A stretch of DNA of 64,000 bases from DASVTU01 sp036387415. Lineage in GTDB: Bacteria; Acidobacteriota; Blastocatellia; Pyrinomonadales; Pyrinomonadaceae. The translations under genes were made by a program, and so were the position numbers. A model generated the notes under the pieces. That model did not search any database. It saw only the letters and a program-made list of their open reading frames with translations, and was not told the DNA's origin. The stretch lies in NCBI GenBank assembly GCA_036387415.1, contig DASVTU010000029.1, positions 1 through 64,000 of the forward strand, in the 5' to 3' direction. Numbering within the stretch: position 1 is the stretch's first letter; the number at the start of each line of letters is the position of its first letter. Positions 33,616 to 43,129 of this stretch are shown here, piece by piece.

Positions 33616-36600
33616 TTAGAAGGTAAACCGGACACCAAGTTGAATCACACGCGGCGGGGCAATGTCGTTATTGATGACCGCCGATTGCCCGAAGTCGCCG
33701 AAGCGGAGGTCGTTGGCCGGTGCGAAGTAGCGATGACGGTTGAAGACGTTGAAGGCTTCGCCGCGAAGTTCGAGGGTCGTCGTTTCGGTCAGCCGCGTCT
33801 TCTTAATCAGGCTGATGTTCTCGCTGTAGAAAGGCAGCGAGCGCGCGTTATCGAAGACCGCCGGAGCGTTGCCGAAGAAGATATTCGGATTGGCGTAGTA
33901 CGAACGATAATTCGCCGAGCCGATGTCGCCGATGCCTAACGCAGGCGTCGCAAAGAGAGGCGCGGGCGTGAAAGCGCCGATGTTGACGAGTTGGAAACGC
34001 GTGCCGTTCCGGTCGTCGTCGGTCAGAATCGGTTGCCCCGTCAGGTTCGGACGGATGTTGCCGCCGAAGCCGACGAGCGAGAGGAAGCCCGCGCGTCCGG
34101 GTTCGGAATCGAGCACCGTGAGCGGCAGCCCCGACTGGTAACGATGAATCCCGCTCAACTGGAAACCGCCGAATATCTTATCGACGATGCCTCCACTATT
34201 GAGAAAACGTTTGCCTCTGCCGAAGGGCAGTTCGAGCAGGTAGTTGAAGACGAAGACGTGATACGGATTGTTCGGCGAGACGCTACGTATCCCTCCACGG
34301 TCGTACGGATTCTGTAGCACGCCGCCAAGCGGAGAACCGCCAAACAGGTCTTCGGAAGCGGTCGTTATCAACTTCGAGAAAGTGTAGGACGCGCCGAACT
34401 GGATGCCCTGCGAGAAGCGTCGGTCAACTTTGGCTTGCAAGGCGTTGTACCAACTCTGTCCCTGACTCTCAAGCTGATTAATGATGCGCCCATATTGCGG
34501 GAAAGGCTTGAGCGATTCGGCCACGGAGCCTTCAAATCCGGGGAAGACCGCCGCATTGCTGGCGGGCAGAGGCACGCCGACGCTCTGCGCGTAGCTGACT
34601 GCCTTGGGGTCTGCGAGTGCTTCGCGCAGTGGCCTTGCGAGAAGCGGGAATCCGAGTTTGAGCGCGTCGAGCGGTAAGGCGTTCGGGCGGTTGAAGTCGG
34701 AACGCAGACGCGTCGCCTTGTGGCCGATGTAGCCGATGGAGACGGCGAAGTTGGCGGGCAACTCGCGTTGCACGTCGAGACTCCATTGCGCTGTGCGTCC
34801 GGTCTTGAAATCTTCGTTGAAATATTCAACGTCGCTGCCGATGAACTGCCCCGTCGGGTCGATGGCGGGAGCGGGCGGCACGTTGCGCAGGAAGAACGGC
34901 GACTCTCTGGTGTTGGTCTCGAAATTTCGACCGCCGGGACGACGCGGCGGATTGGAGTCAGGGTTCGCCCCGTTGTTGTAGCCGAGGAAGCCCTCGCTGA
35001 TGGAGTTGATGCCGCCCGCACCGTAGAGCACAGGAGCATAGTAGAGACCGAAACCGCCGCGTACCACCGTGCGACTGTTGAGCGAATAAGCGAAGCCGAC
35101 GCGCGGCCCGATGTTGGAATAATCAGGCTCGACCAGACTTTCGTGCTCCGCCTGAAGTCCGCCCAGTCCGCTCGCGCTGACGAGCGCGCCGCGACGCCCG
35201 ACCACAGGGTTAATCGCAGTGGGGCTGAAGCCGCGCAGGCGGTTGAAGGCATCGCGTCGCGGATAAGGAATCTCGTAGCGGACGCCGAGATTGAGCGTCA
35301 GACGCTGCGTGACTTTGAAATCGTCTGTGAAGAAGAAGGCCGGATAGAAATAGCGGAAGGCCGGGTCAACCGTGCGAATATTGACGAATGAAAATTCGGT
35401 CGCGCCCGTAATCAGGCTGGCGAGCGGGTGTCCGCCGTTCGGGTCACGGTCGGCGGAGGTCTGTTCGTTGCGGAAGTTGAAGGAGCCGCCGGGGTCAATC
35501 GCCTGACGGATGTTCAACTGCTGGAAACGTATGTCCGCGCCGAACTTCATCGTGTGACGCCCCTTCGTCCACGACACGAAATCCGACAACTGGACGGCGT
35601 TGTCACGGATGGCGTCGGAGAAGAAGGAGGAACCCGCGCCCTGCACGGCGCGCGGGTCTAAGGAAGTGCTTGGGTCGCCGCCACGGTCGCCGTAGCCGGG
35701 AAAACCGATGCGCGGCAGAGCGACGTTCTGCGTCGCGTTGGCCGGGACGCCAACCGAACTGGCCGGAATGCCTTCGCTAAAGTTGCGATTCGCCACGTCG
35801 TAGCGCGTAAAGCCCGCGTTGAAGTGGTTCAAGAGCGTCGGCGTGAAGTTGTAGTCGTGCTGCACGCGCGCGATGTGCGATTTGAAGAACTGTTCAAAGG
35901 GGCCGTTACCGTCAAAGGAAGCGGTGTAGGGCGGCGGCAGGCGCGTGAAGGCGGGCGCGTCACGGATGGCCTTGATGCTGTCGAGTTTGCGATACGAATA
36001 GCTGATGGCGACGCGCTGTTTGTCGGAGATGATGAAATCGGTCTTGCCGATGTAGTTGTTCATCGTCGTGGGCGTCGTGCTGTTGGCGCGATAGTTGCGG
36101 AAGACGCCGCCGCTGGTCGGCAAGGGGTAGAAATTCATGAGCGCAAAACCCGCCGGGTCGATGACGGACTGGCCGGTGATGGGGTTGCGATAGAGGTCGA
36201 GACGGTTGCCGGGAATCGCGAGACGCGTGGCGGCAGGCATGGTCGGGTCGTAAATCTGTGGCGAGATGTTGTTGAGGCGGTAGTAGTCTACAACGTAAGG
36301 GTCGGTAAAGAGTTCGGAGAAGTCGCCGGAACGCATGCGGAGCGTCGGCACGGTGATGTCTACATTCTCTGTGCGCGAGAAGCGGAAACCTTCGTAGTTG
36401 AAGAAGAAGAAGGCGCGGTCGCGACCGTTGCCGATAGCGGGGCCGCCTTCGCCGAAGCGCGGGAAATAGATGGGGCCGCCGACGTTGCCGCCGAAGTTGT
36501 GCTGGTGGTCGCGCGGGCGCGGGTTGCGCTGTGTGCCGTTGGCATCTACGCCCTGCGCGTTATTGAAGAAACTGTTGGCGTTAAACGCTTCGTTGCGGAA

Positions 36601-37395
36601 AAGGTCATAGACTTCGCCGTGAAACTCGTTCTGGCCGGATTTGAGCGAGAAGCCGATGATGCCGCCGGAAGAACTGCCGAACTCAGCCGAATAGCTGCTG
36701 GTGCTAATCGTAAACTCCTTGAAGGCGTTGGGGCCGGGAGCGACTTCGGAGAAGAACGTGCCGTTTTGCGCGCGGCGTGTGCTTGCGCCGTCGATGGTGA
36801 TTTCGGTGCCGAGTCCCTGCCCGCCGCTGACGCGGAAGTTGGAGGCGTCTGTGCCGCGGCCGCTCGTACCGCTGGCGGCGCTGACGTTGCTATCGAGAAA
36901 GATGAACGCGAGCGGCGTGCGACCGCCCGATTCGGCGCTCACCTGAAGCGGCAATTCGCGCACCTGTCGCTCGTTGACGTTGGTCTGTCGGACGGGCGAA
37001 TCGGTCTGAATGACTGGCGCCGAATCGCTCGTAACTGTTACAACGTCTGTAATTGCGCCGACTTCCAGCGTCACGTCGAGGCTTCTCGTCGTTTGGACGG
37101 CGACCTTGAAATCCTCGAAGGTAGCCGACTTGAAGCCTTGCGCTTCGACCGTTACGCGGTACAGACCCGCGCGCAATTCCGGCAGAGTGTAGTTTCCCTC
37201 GTCGGAGGAGGTCGCCTCCCGCACTTCGTTTGTTTCGAGGCTAGTGGCGGTGATTTTTGCGCCCACGACGACCGCCCCGCCCGGATCGGTCACGGTTCCC
37301 GTCACCGACCCGCGATCACTCTGTCCGAACGCGGGCGTCGTCCACGCCATAACGAAAAGTAGAAGTGCTAATGCACTGACCCGATGAGATTTCAT
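33616..37395 (-). CDS. Oar-like TonB-dependent receptor with carboxypeptidase-regulatory domain
   Basis: The 1,259-residue outer-membrane protein has a signal peptide (to AFGQ, ~25), a CarboxypepD_reg-like domain (GSVTGTVTDPGGAVVVGAKI, ~28-110), a plug region (~120-260, with VSGGQGLGTEITIDGAS) and a long beta-barrel ending in VIQLGVRFTF, the C-terminal aromatic signal for BAM insertion. This architecture is characteristic of Acidobacteriota glycan and oligosaccharide receptors. A strong ribosome-binding site (GGAGGGG) precedes the ATG. It is driven by a near-consensus promoter with a LacI-type operator just after the transcription start, linking it to the LacI gene 5 kb downstream. There is no SusD homologue. 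Confidence 0.93.
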   Translation of the reverse strand: MKSHRVSALALLLFVMAWTTPAFGQSDRGSVTGTVTDPGGAVVVGAKITATSLETNEVREATSSDEGNYTLPELRAGLYRVTVEAQGFKSATFEDFKVAVQTTRSLDVTLEVGAITDVVTVTSDSAPVIQTDSPVRQTNVNERQVRELPLQVSAESGGRTPLAFIFLDSNVSAASGTSGRGTDASNFRVSGGQGLGTEITIDGASTRRAQNGTFFSEVAPGPNAFKEFTISTSSYSAEFGSSSGGIIGFSLKSGQNEFHGEVYDLFRNEAFNANSFFNNAQGVDANGTQRNPRPRDHQHNFGGNVGGPIYFPRFGEGGPAIGNGRDRAFFFFNYEGFRFSRTENVDITVPTLRMRSGDFSELFTDPYVVDYYRLNNISPQIYDPTMPAATRLAIPGNRLDLYRNPITGQSVIDPAGFALMNFYPLPTSGGVFRNYRANSTTPTTMNNYIGKTDFIISDKQRVAISYSYRKLDSIKAIRDAPAFTRLPPPYTASFDGNGPFEQFFKSHIARVQHDYNFTPTLLNHFNAGFTRYDVANRNFSEGIPASSVGVPANATQNVALPRIGFPGYGDRGGDPSTSLDPRAVQGAGSSFFSDAIRDNAVQLSDFVSWTKGRHTMKFGADIRFQQLNIRQAIDPGGSFNFRNEQTSADRDPNGGHPLASLITGATEFSFVNIRTVDPAFRYFYPAFFFTDDFKVTQRLTLNLGVRYEIPYPRRDAFNRLRGFSPTAINPVVGRRGALVSASGLGGLQAEHESLVEPDYSNIGPRVGFAYSLNSRTVVRGGFGLYYAPVLYGAGGINSISEGFLGYNNGANPDSNPPRRPGGRNFETNTRESPFFLRNVPPAPAIDPTGQFIGSDVEYFNEDFKTGRTAQWSLDVQRELPANFAVSIGYIGHKATRLRSDFNRPNALPLDALKLGFPLLARPLREALADPKAVSYAQSVGVPLPASNAAVFPGFEGSVAESLKPFPQYGRIINQLESQGQSWYNALQAKVDRRFSQGIQFGASYTFSKLITTASEDLFGGSPLGGVLQNPYDRGGIRSVSPNNPYHVFVFNYLLELPFGRGKRFLNSGGIVDKIFGGFQLSGIHRYQSGLPLTVLDSEPGRAGFLSLVGFGGNIRPNLTGQPILTDDDRNGTRFQLVNIGAFTPAPLFATPALGIGDIGSANYRSYYANPNIFFGNAPAVFDNARSLPFYSENISLIKKTRLTETTTLELRGEAFNVFNRHRYFAPANDLRFGDFGQSAVINNDIAPPRVIQLGVRFTF

Positions 37396-37650
37396 GACCC
37401 CTCCTCAAAAAACTTTCACGCCGAGATGGAAACTACTGAAAGGAAACGACTTGCACGCCCGATGCGATGTTCAACGGACGGAAATAAACCACCTCTCCGG
37501 GTCTCGCACACGGAGGCTGGCGGTCTATCTGAATCGGCCTCGAACGGCTGGCGAAAAATATCTCCGGCCAACGATTCCAGTCCGGCTTGCTACTTGTCAG
37601 TTACTTTGGCGAAAGAAATTACAACTTGTCCGTCCAAATAAAAACGCTTA

Positions 37651-37665
37651 CGTAAACGGTTAACC
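37651..37665. promoter_or_regulatory. Putative LacI-family operator
   Basis: CGTAAACGGTTAACC contains TAAnCGnTTA around a central CG, the LacI/CcpA-family pattern (AAnCGnTT). Its centre is about 13 nt after the predicted transcription start of the TonB receptor gene, a position where a bound repressor blocks transcription. The only LacI gene in the window is in the same locus. Confidence 0.6.
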
Positions 37666-37676
37666 AAGTTATGCGG

Positions 37677-37705
37677 CTTATAGCAGGGCGCACACGCATT
37701 GTCAA
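37677..37705 (-). promoter_or_regulatory. Near-consensus sigma-70 promoter for the TonB receptor
   Basis: On the minus strand TTGACA (37705-37700), a 17-nt spacer and TATAAG (37682-37677) match consensus in 11 of 12 positions. The predicted start is about 37670. This is the best promoter seen in the window. Confidence 0.82.
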
Positions 37706-37830
37706 CGTTTTTGTTAGATAAACCTCGCAAGTCGCGCCTCGCCGGAACCGTCGGGAGGACGTTTCGCCACTCTCCATCTTACAGGTTAAGCTGTTTATTT
37801 CCAGAGCTTTGCAGATTTCCTGGGAGTGAA

Positions 37831-39420
37831 TTATTTGGGCGGGTCGATGAGTCGGAGTCCGGCATCTTCGTTGAGTTGGTCTTTGCGGAGTTGTTCGGCG
37901 AGGGCGAACATCTTCTGCGCGCGTTCGCGCTCGCCAAGACGCGTGTAGACGAGTCCGAGTTGGTAAGGCGCGGAAACGTCTTTCGGGTTTAGTTCCAAGC
38001 CGCGTTCGAGTGCGGCGCGCGCCGCCTCGAAATTCTTCTGGCGGGCACGAATAATGCCGAGCGTGACGTGTGCCGAGGCGTGTCGCGGGTCGGACGCGAG
38101 TGCGCGTTCGAGCCAACGGACGGCCTCGTCTGTGTCGCCTTCGCTGTGTGCGATGCGACCCATGTAATATTCGGCATCTGCGTAGGGCTTGAGCGCGATG
38201 CTCTGTTCGAGCGCGACGCGCGCGTCCTTGAGATGCTGCCTGGTAAAGAGCGACGCGCCGAGCACGAAATGGCCGCGCGCATCCTTCGGCTTCAATTCGA
38301 TGTAACGATTGATGAGCGTCTGCGCCTGTTCCGGCTCGCCGTTCATCAGGCGCGCGACGGCCAACGCATAGAGATAGCCCGCCTCCTGCGGCTGCTCTCG
38401 ATGAAGACGCTCGAAGACCTGCCACGCCTCGTTGAGACGATTCAAGTGGAGCGCCGTCCAGGCATAGTCATAGAGCACGGCGACCGTATCGGGTGCGAAG
38501 CGTCGGGCACTCGCCAGATGCGCCAGAGCCTTTTCATACTCGCCGCGCGCACGCGCCACACGCGCCAACGCACGCAGCGTCGCCACGTCGTCCGGCCTCT
38601 CCGCGAGCGCCGCCGCGTAAAACTCTCCGGCACGCGCGTGCTCGCCCTTCTGCGAATAGATAGCGCCGAGATTGTAGAGGACGGCGAAGGAGCGCGGCGA
38701 CTGTTCGCGCGCCACTTCGAGTATTTCTATCGCGTCGTTGGGCAGACCGCGTTCGGCAAACGCGACGCCAAACCGCGCCGCCACCTCCGGCGAAACTTTG
38801 CCACGTTCTTTGAGCGGCGCGACCAACGCCTGCGCCTCGCCGACGCGTCCCAGACCGAGATACGAACGTACAATCAAATAGAGATGCTCCGTCTTCAACT
38901 GCTCGCGCGGTATCTTCCCCACGGATGCGAGCGCGCGTTCGTATTCGCCGCGCTCGACGTGGACGCTGGCGAGGTTGTAGTTGATGTCGGGGCGGTCGGG
39001 AGAGAGTTTACTGGCGGCGTCGAATGCCCAGAGCGCGCGGTCTAGATTTCGTGCGGAGTGATAGAGTTGGCCGAGATTGAGATACGCGCCGACGAGGTTG
39101 GGCGCGATTTCCAACGCACGCAAAAAAAGCTTCTCCGCTTCGTCCGTGCGTTTTTGCTGACCGCGCACGACGCCGAGCAAGTTGAGCGCATTGGCTTCTC
39201 GCGGCCTCGCGCCGAGCACCGCGTTGAGTTCCGCTTCGGCACGCGCGAGTTGTCCCTCTCTAATCATCGCGGCGGCGCGTTCGAGACGTTCATAAAGCGA
39301 CGAGTCTTGAGCCGCCATCGCGCCTTGCGTCATACAAATGAGAGACAGAATGACCAGGCAAACAGGCGCGATTCCGGCGATGCGAGAAGGAGCGATTTTG
39401 AAAATCATGACGGCGTACAT
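37831..39420 (-). CDS. Secreted TPR-repeat protein
   Basis: The 529-residue protein has a signal peptide (IAPVCLVILSLICMTQGAMA, cleavage ~36) and about thirteen TPR units across residues ~45-515, such as AYLNLGQLYHSARNLDRALW and AHVTLGIIRARQKNFEAARA. No enzymatic domain is present. It is periplasmic or surface-exposed and probably mediates protein-protein contacts. It is upstream of the TonB receptor on the same strand, but the receptor has its own promoter. It ends in EDAGLRLIDPPK. Residue usage resembles the TPR proteins at 31.8 and 45.0 kb, suggesting a paralogous set. Confidence 0.88.
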   Translation of the reverse strand: MYAVMIFKIAPSRIAGIAPVCLVILSLICMTQGAMAAQDSSLYERLERAAAMIREGQLARAEAELNAVLGARPREANALNLLGVVRGQQKRTDEAEKLFLRALEIAPNLVGAYLNLGQLYHSARNLDRALWAFDAASKLSPDRPDINYNLASVHVERGEYERALASVGKIPREQLKTEHLYLIVRSYLGLGRVGEAQALVAPLKERGKVSPEVAARFGVAFAERGLPNDAIEILEVAREQSPRSFAVLYNLGAIYSQKGEHARAGEFYAAALAERPDDVATLRALARVARARGEYEKALAHLASARRFAPDTVAVLYDYAWTALHLNRLNEAWQVFERLHREQPQEAGYLYALAVARLMNGEPEQAQTLINRYIELKPKDARGHFVLGASLFTRQHLKDARVALEQSIALKPYADAEYYMGRIAHSEGDTDEAVRWLERALASDPRHASAHVTLGIIRARQKNFEAARAALERGLELNPKDVSAPYQLGLVYTRLGERERAQKMFALAEQLRKDQLNEDAGLRLIDPPK

Positions 39421-39525
39421 CAGACGCGAAGTTAGTGCTCGCTTCGACCACTGTCAAGCGAATCGAGGTCGCGGATGAAGGCTTCGACACTAAAGATTTT
39501 AGTGGTCTGGATTGTAAAGAATTTT

Positions 39526-40608
39526 CTACGGCTGCGGCTTCGCCTGTCGAGATTTCGCTTCTTGAAGGATTCGCACAACCGCCGTCGCGCCTTTCGCCTC
39601 GGCGTGGTTCAGCGCCGTGCGTCCCTCGCCGTCTTCGGCTTCCACGTCCGCGCCGTGCGCGAGTAAAGCCTCGACGGTGGCGGCGTCGCCTCTGCTGCTT
39701 GCCGCCATGAGCGCGTTTGTGCCGTCAACGGCGCGGGCGTTCGTGTTCGCGCCGTGGTCGAGAAGTTCTTTGACGACGGCGACGTGGCCGTTTCTCGCGG
39801 CGACCATCAAGGCCGTGACGCCGGCTTCGGTTTTCGCGTCGGCGTCCGCCCGCGCCTGCAAGAGAAGACGCACGATGTCTGCGCTGCCACGGTCGGTGGC
39901 GACCATCAACGCCGTCACGCCCGACGCCGTTTCCGCGCGCACGTCGGCACGTTTTTCGAGCAACAGCTTGACGATTTCGACATGACCTTCGCGCGCCGCA
40001 GCCATCAAGGGCGTCCATCCATACTTCGCGCTGACGTTTACCTCCGCGCCCCGCACAAGCATCTCGCGCACGACTTCCACGTGCCCGTTAATCGACGCCG
40101 CCATCAGAGCGGTCATGCCTAACTTGTCCTTCAAGTTCGGGTCGGCACGACGTTCGAGCAAGACCTTCGTCGCCGTCGTTTTGCCAGCCAACGCCGCGAC
40201 GTAGAGCGCCGTCCATCCGTCTCTATCCACCGCATTGATGTCAGCCCCGCCTTCAAGTAGAGCGCGCATGATGTCCGCATGGTCGTTGAAGGCCGCGCGC
40301 ATCAGAGCCGTGACACCATCCTTGTCTTTCGCGTTCGCGTCGATGCCCGCTGCGAGAAAGAGTCGCACCGCCGCGGCGTCATTCTGCCTGACGCGCTCGA
40401 TGAAGGCCTCCGCGTCGTACGCGATGCCCCTGCGCTTCAACTCCTCGCGCGCCTCCGCCGACTCGCGCACAGCTCCCGCCTTCTGCCCCAGAGCAAACGG
40501 CTGCACAGCCACGACACAGAGCAGCATCAACAACACACGCACGACCGACGCGACGTGCGCAGCATCCACGTCGCGCGCAAGGTCGTTGATGTCGGAATTG
40601 ATGAACAT
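39526..40608 (-). CDS. Secreted ankyrin-repeat protein
   Basis: The 360-residue protein has an N-terminal hydrophobic segment (VVRVLLMLLCVVAVQPFALG) and eight to nine ankyrin repeats in residues ~68-350, each with the TALMxAAxxGHxxVVxxLLxxGA pattern (for example DGVTALMRAAFNDHADIMRA). The repeats are regular and complete. It should be periplasmic and act by protein binding; no partner is indicated. It starts 9 bp after the stop of the YdjM-like gene on the same strand, so they are likely cotranscribed. Confidence 0.9.
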   Translation of the reverse strand: MFINSDINDLARDVDAAHVASVVRVLLMLLCVVAVQPFALGQKAGAVRESAEAREELKRRGIAYDAEAFIERVRQNDAAAVRLFLAAGIDANAKDKDGVTALMRAAFNDHADIMRALLEGGADINAVDRDGWTALYVAALAGKTTATKVLLERRADPNLKDKLGMTALMAASINGHVEVVREMLVRGAEVNVSAKYGWTPLMAAAREGHVEIVKLLLEKRADVRAETASGVTALMVATDRGSADIVRLLLQARADADAKTEAGVTALMVAARNGHVAVVKELLDHGANTNARAVDGTNALMAASSRGDAATVEALLAHGADVEAEDGEGRTALNHAEAKGATAVVRILQEAKSRQAKPQP

Positions 40609-40617
40609 GAGAGGCGT

Positions 40618-41766
40618 TTACCTGTCTGCGTCTGCGACGGGAATTTCGAGTGCAAAACTGTTTCGACGACCGCCGCCGCCCGGTTCTCCGAAACGGAGGT
40701 CGGCGAACTGCACAAGGGTTGCTCCGATGCAATCGCGTCGGACGCGTGTCGCCGCAAAGCGCGAGAAACCGAGAAAGATTTCGGCACGCTCGTCGCGCGC
40801 CGCCTGTTCGACCAGATGCGCCGCCGCGCCCTCCGGCTTCTCGAAGCGTTCGGCGTCGCGCGTCGCCGCATCTCTATTGTCATCCCCGCCCACAGATAAA
40901 TCAAAACGCGTGAAGGCGCGATTCGTCTCCGCGATGCAGAGCCAGCGCGTCGGGTCGGCCAGCATCGGCATCGCTGCCACGCGCAAGACGCTCTCGCCCT
41001 TCTCGTCCGCCAACCTCGCGGCGAACGCTTCTGCCTCGGTGAGCGCGCGTCGATGCATGACGGCGAGCGCGCCCCAGTAGACGACGACCAACGCCAACGC
41101 AGCGACCGCGATGGATGCGCCCCAACGCCTTGCGACGCCATGACGATGAGCCACGACGAGTCCCACGATGCCGACGAGCCACAACACGCGCGACGCAAAC
41201 GGGTACGGCATGCCCGCGCGCTCCGGCAGGAAAAGAATCGCCGCCGTCAGCGCGACGGCCAGTAACGTCCATGCGGCGACGCGCGTGCGCGTCCGCGCCG
41301 TCAACAGAAATGCCGCGCCGCCGATGCTGAGCCACAACCACGGGTCGAGAATAAAGACCAAATCGCCGTAGAACCAGCGCCCATCCCACGGAAGCAGAGG
41401 CCGTACGCCGTAGTTGTTCGTCCAGTCCATCAGAGGATGCGACGCGCTCACGACGAGCGACGCGAACAGCAGACCACGCAGGCGTGCGCGTGGCGCGCGG
41501 CGACGCACAAGACGCGCATACAACCATTCGCCACCGTAAAACAGCAAGGCGAGCGCGATGGCGATGGCGAGCGTGCCGACGATGGAATGAGAGAGGCCGC
41601 GATGGTGTTCGACGTAAGGCCAACGTCCTGCCAAGAGCAGCACAATCGTATCGCCGTCGGGCGCGTTGGCCGCCAACACGCAGAGCGCGGTCGCACACGG
41701 CGACGTGCGCTCAAGACCCGCTTTGGCGGCAGCTAATCCGACCAGCGAGTGCGTGAGATTATCCAT
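40618..41766 (-). CDS. Membrane-bound metal-dependent hydrolase, YdjM/DUF457-like
   Basis: From ATG 41766 the 382-residue protein starts MDNLTHSLVGLAAAKAGL, the typical YdjM/YbcI opening with a His. ANAPDGDTIVLLLAG, EHHRGLSHSIVGTL and SASHPLMDWTNNYG add the Asp/His ligands of this membrane-embedded metal site. About seven hydrophobic helices are present, followed by a soluble C-terminal region (~260-382). The family is associated with envelope or SOS-related functions but its substrate is unknown. A family E hairpin separates it from the TPR-like gene upstream. Confidence 0.85.
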   Translation of the reverse strand: MDNLTHSLVGLAAAKAGLERTSPCATALCVLAANAPDGDTIVLLLAGRWPYVEHHRGLSHSIVGTLAIAIALALLFYGGEWLYARLVRRRAPRARLRGLLFASLVVSASHPLMDWTNNYGVRPLLPWDGRWFYGDLVFILDPWLWLSIGGAAFLLTARTRTRVAAWTLLAVALTAAILFLPERAGMPYPFASRVLWLVGIVGLVVAHRHGVARRWGASIAVAALALVVVYWGALAVMHRRALTEAEAFAARLADEKGESVLRVAAMPMLADPTRWLCIAETNRAFTRFDLSVGGDDNRDAATRDAERFEKPEGAAAHLVEQAARDERAEIFLGFSRFAATRVRRDCIGATLVQFADLRFGEPGGGGRRNSFALEIPVADADR

Positions 41767-41784
41767 GACGCACAAGAGACCATT

Positions 41785-41863
41785 CGACGATAGTCAGACG
41801 ATAGACCATAGACCACAGACGATGGAAAACCGGAAAGCTTTTATCGTCCATCGTCCGTCGTCG
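41785..41863. repeat. Family E heptamer inverted repeat (copy 1)
   Basis: Units gacgata/gaccata/gaccaca/gacgatg run to 41824 and the right arm (atcgtccatcgtccgtcgtcg, 41843-41863) is complementary. The apex ACGATGGAAAAC...AGCTTTTATCGTC is shared with the copy at 50.06 kb. It lies between the YfgM-like and YdjM-like genes. Confidence 0.88.
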
Positions 41864-41866
41864 CTT

Positions 41867-42676
41867 TTATGACGGGAAACCGGCGGGAGGTTCGGGAGGA
41901 AGTTGCGCGTAGCGTTGCGGGTCGAGCGTTTCGAGTTTTTCCGAGGCATTGCGTACGGCGTCGGATTGCGGCGCGGGCTTGCCGTCTTTGCCTTTGGCTT
42001 CGCGCGCAGCTTTGACCATGCGAAAGAGAATGTCGGCGGCTTCCCCGGTCTTGCCCTGCTTTTCGTAGACGCTGGCGAGACGGAGATTGAGCGTGTCGGC
42101 GGCGATGGTGGGTTCGTTTTGTTTGAGAAGTTCTTGATAGAGCGTGGCTGCCGCGTCGTACTGCGCGTCGGCTTCGCGCGCCTGCGCGAGCGCGAAACGT
42201 GCGCGGGCGGCGACTTCACGATTGCCGCTTCTGGCGATTTTTTCGAGTTCGCTCAAGCCGCGTGTGCGTTCGACGGTCAGGAGTTGCGTGGCGGCCATGA
42301 AGCGCGCGACATCGTTGTAAGGGTCGCCATACTTGGCGGCCACCTTCTCGAACTCTTCGAGAGCCTTCTGCGCGCGTTCGCGTTCGGTCGGGAATGTGGG
42401 CGCGGTCGAACCCGGCGAGGGCGAAGGCGTGACGGGCGCTTCGGCAATCTCGATGGCATGGCCGAGCGCGGCGCGTGCTTCATTGGCGCGGCGTCCGCTC
42501 CACCACGAATAGATGCCTGCGAGCACGCCCGCGAGGACGAGCGCCGCGATGACATATAGCAACGTGCGTCCGCGTCCTTCCATGCGGTGACCCACACGGT
42601 CGAAGACACCCATCGTCGTATCGCGAAACTTATCGTGTTTGAGTTGGCGTGCGCGTTTTTTACTGGTTCGAGCCAC
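41867..42676 (-). CDS. Membrane-anchored TPR-like protein (YfgM-like)
   Basis: Translated from GTG 42676 the 269-residue protein reads (V)ARTSKKRARQLKHDKFRDTT, then one membrane helix (TLLYVIAALVLAGVLAGIYSWW, ~40-60) and a helical repeat domain containing TPR-like units (FEKVAAKYGDPYNDVARFMA, LASVYEKQGKTGEAADILFR). The topology, a cytoplasmic basic tail with a single helix and periplasmic TPRs, resembles YfgM-type proteins. Other in-frame starts are GTG 42757 and ATG 42613; the chosen one has a weak AGGA upstream. It probably assists envelope proteins, by analogy only. Confidence 0.7.
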   Translation of the reverse strand: MARTSKKRARQLKHDKFRDTTMGVFDRVGHRMEGRGRTLLYVIAALVLAGVLAGIYSWWSGRRANEARAALGHAIEIAEAPVTPSPSPGSTAPTFPTERERAQKALEEFEKVAAKYGDPYNDVARFMAATQLLTVERTRGLSELEKIARSGNREVAARARFALAQAREADAQYDAAATLYQELLKQNEPTIAADTLNLRLASVYEKQGKTGEAADILFRMVKAAREAKGKDGKPAPQSDAVRNASEKLETLDPQRYAQLPPEPPAGFPS

Positions 42677-43129
42677 GGCTTGTCTGTGTCCTATTCTTGC
42701 CGCAAGAGCGTAGGGCGGCGTGCGTTCTTTTTCATGGAGTGAGATGAAACGCTTCACTCTAACGACGGCTGCAAGTGGTTGTCAAGAGAGCGTGTTGGTC
42801 GCTCGTTTGACGGCGCGGAAACGCCGTGCTACGCTCCGCGCACTCGCGGCAGCCATGCATCCATCGTCGTCTCCGACTTGTTGATTGAAGGCCGAATCGG
42901 CTTCGGACGTGACAAACGGCGGGGCGAACCGCCCAACATTCAAGAATTTGTAAAAACAGACAGGAAACCGTGTCGTCCGGCAAACTAGCGCGCACGCGTC
43001 GCCACTCTAAGTTGCAGGCAAACCGATGAAAATATTTCTGGAACAAAGCGCGCGGAGGCGGTGTCTAACGATGGAATTGAAGGGGAAAAGGCTGCTCGAC
43101 CATCCCCTCTGTGTCGCCGGAGGAGGCCT
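42677..43129. other. Intergenic region upstream of the second ECF sigma gene
   Basis: No supported gene. It contains a short inverted repeat (GCGCGGA...TCCGCGC near 42815-42841) and a hairpin AGGGGA/TCCCCT just before the sigma gene. A GGAGGAGG ribosome-binding site lies at its end. No confident promoter can be named. Confidence 0.5.

Larger units (their letters stand above)
37396..37830 (-). other. TonB receptor leader and intergenic region
   Basis: No gene is supported in these 435 bp. They hold the promoter and operator listed separately, then a leader of about 275 nt (37396-37670) ahead of the receptor ATG. No riboswitch family is recognised in the leader. The part at 37706-37830 is the 3' region of the upstream TPR gene; no convincing terminator is seen there. 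Confidence 0.6.

Noticed and set aside
35824..37362. A 512-codon plus-strand frame opposite the TonB receptor gene
   Set aside because: It is antisense to a clearly conserved protein and its composition (Glu/Arg/Val/Gly runs) is that of a complementary shadow.
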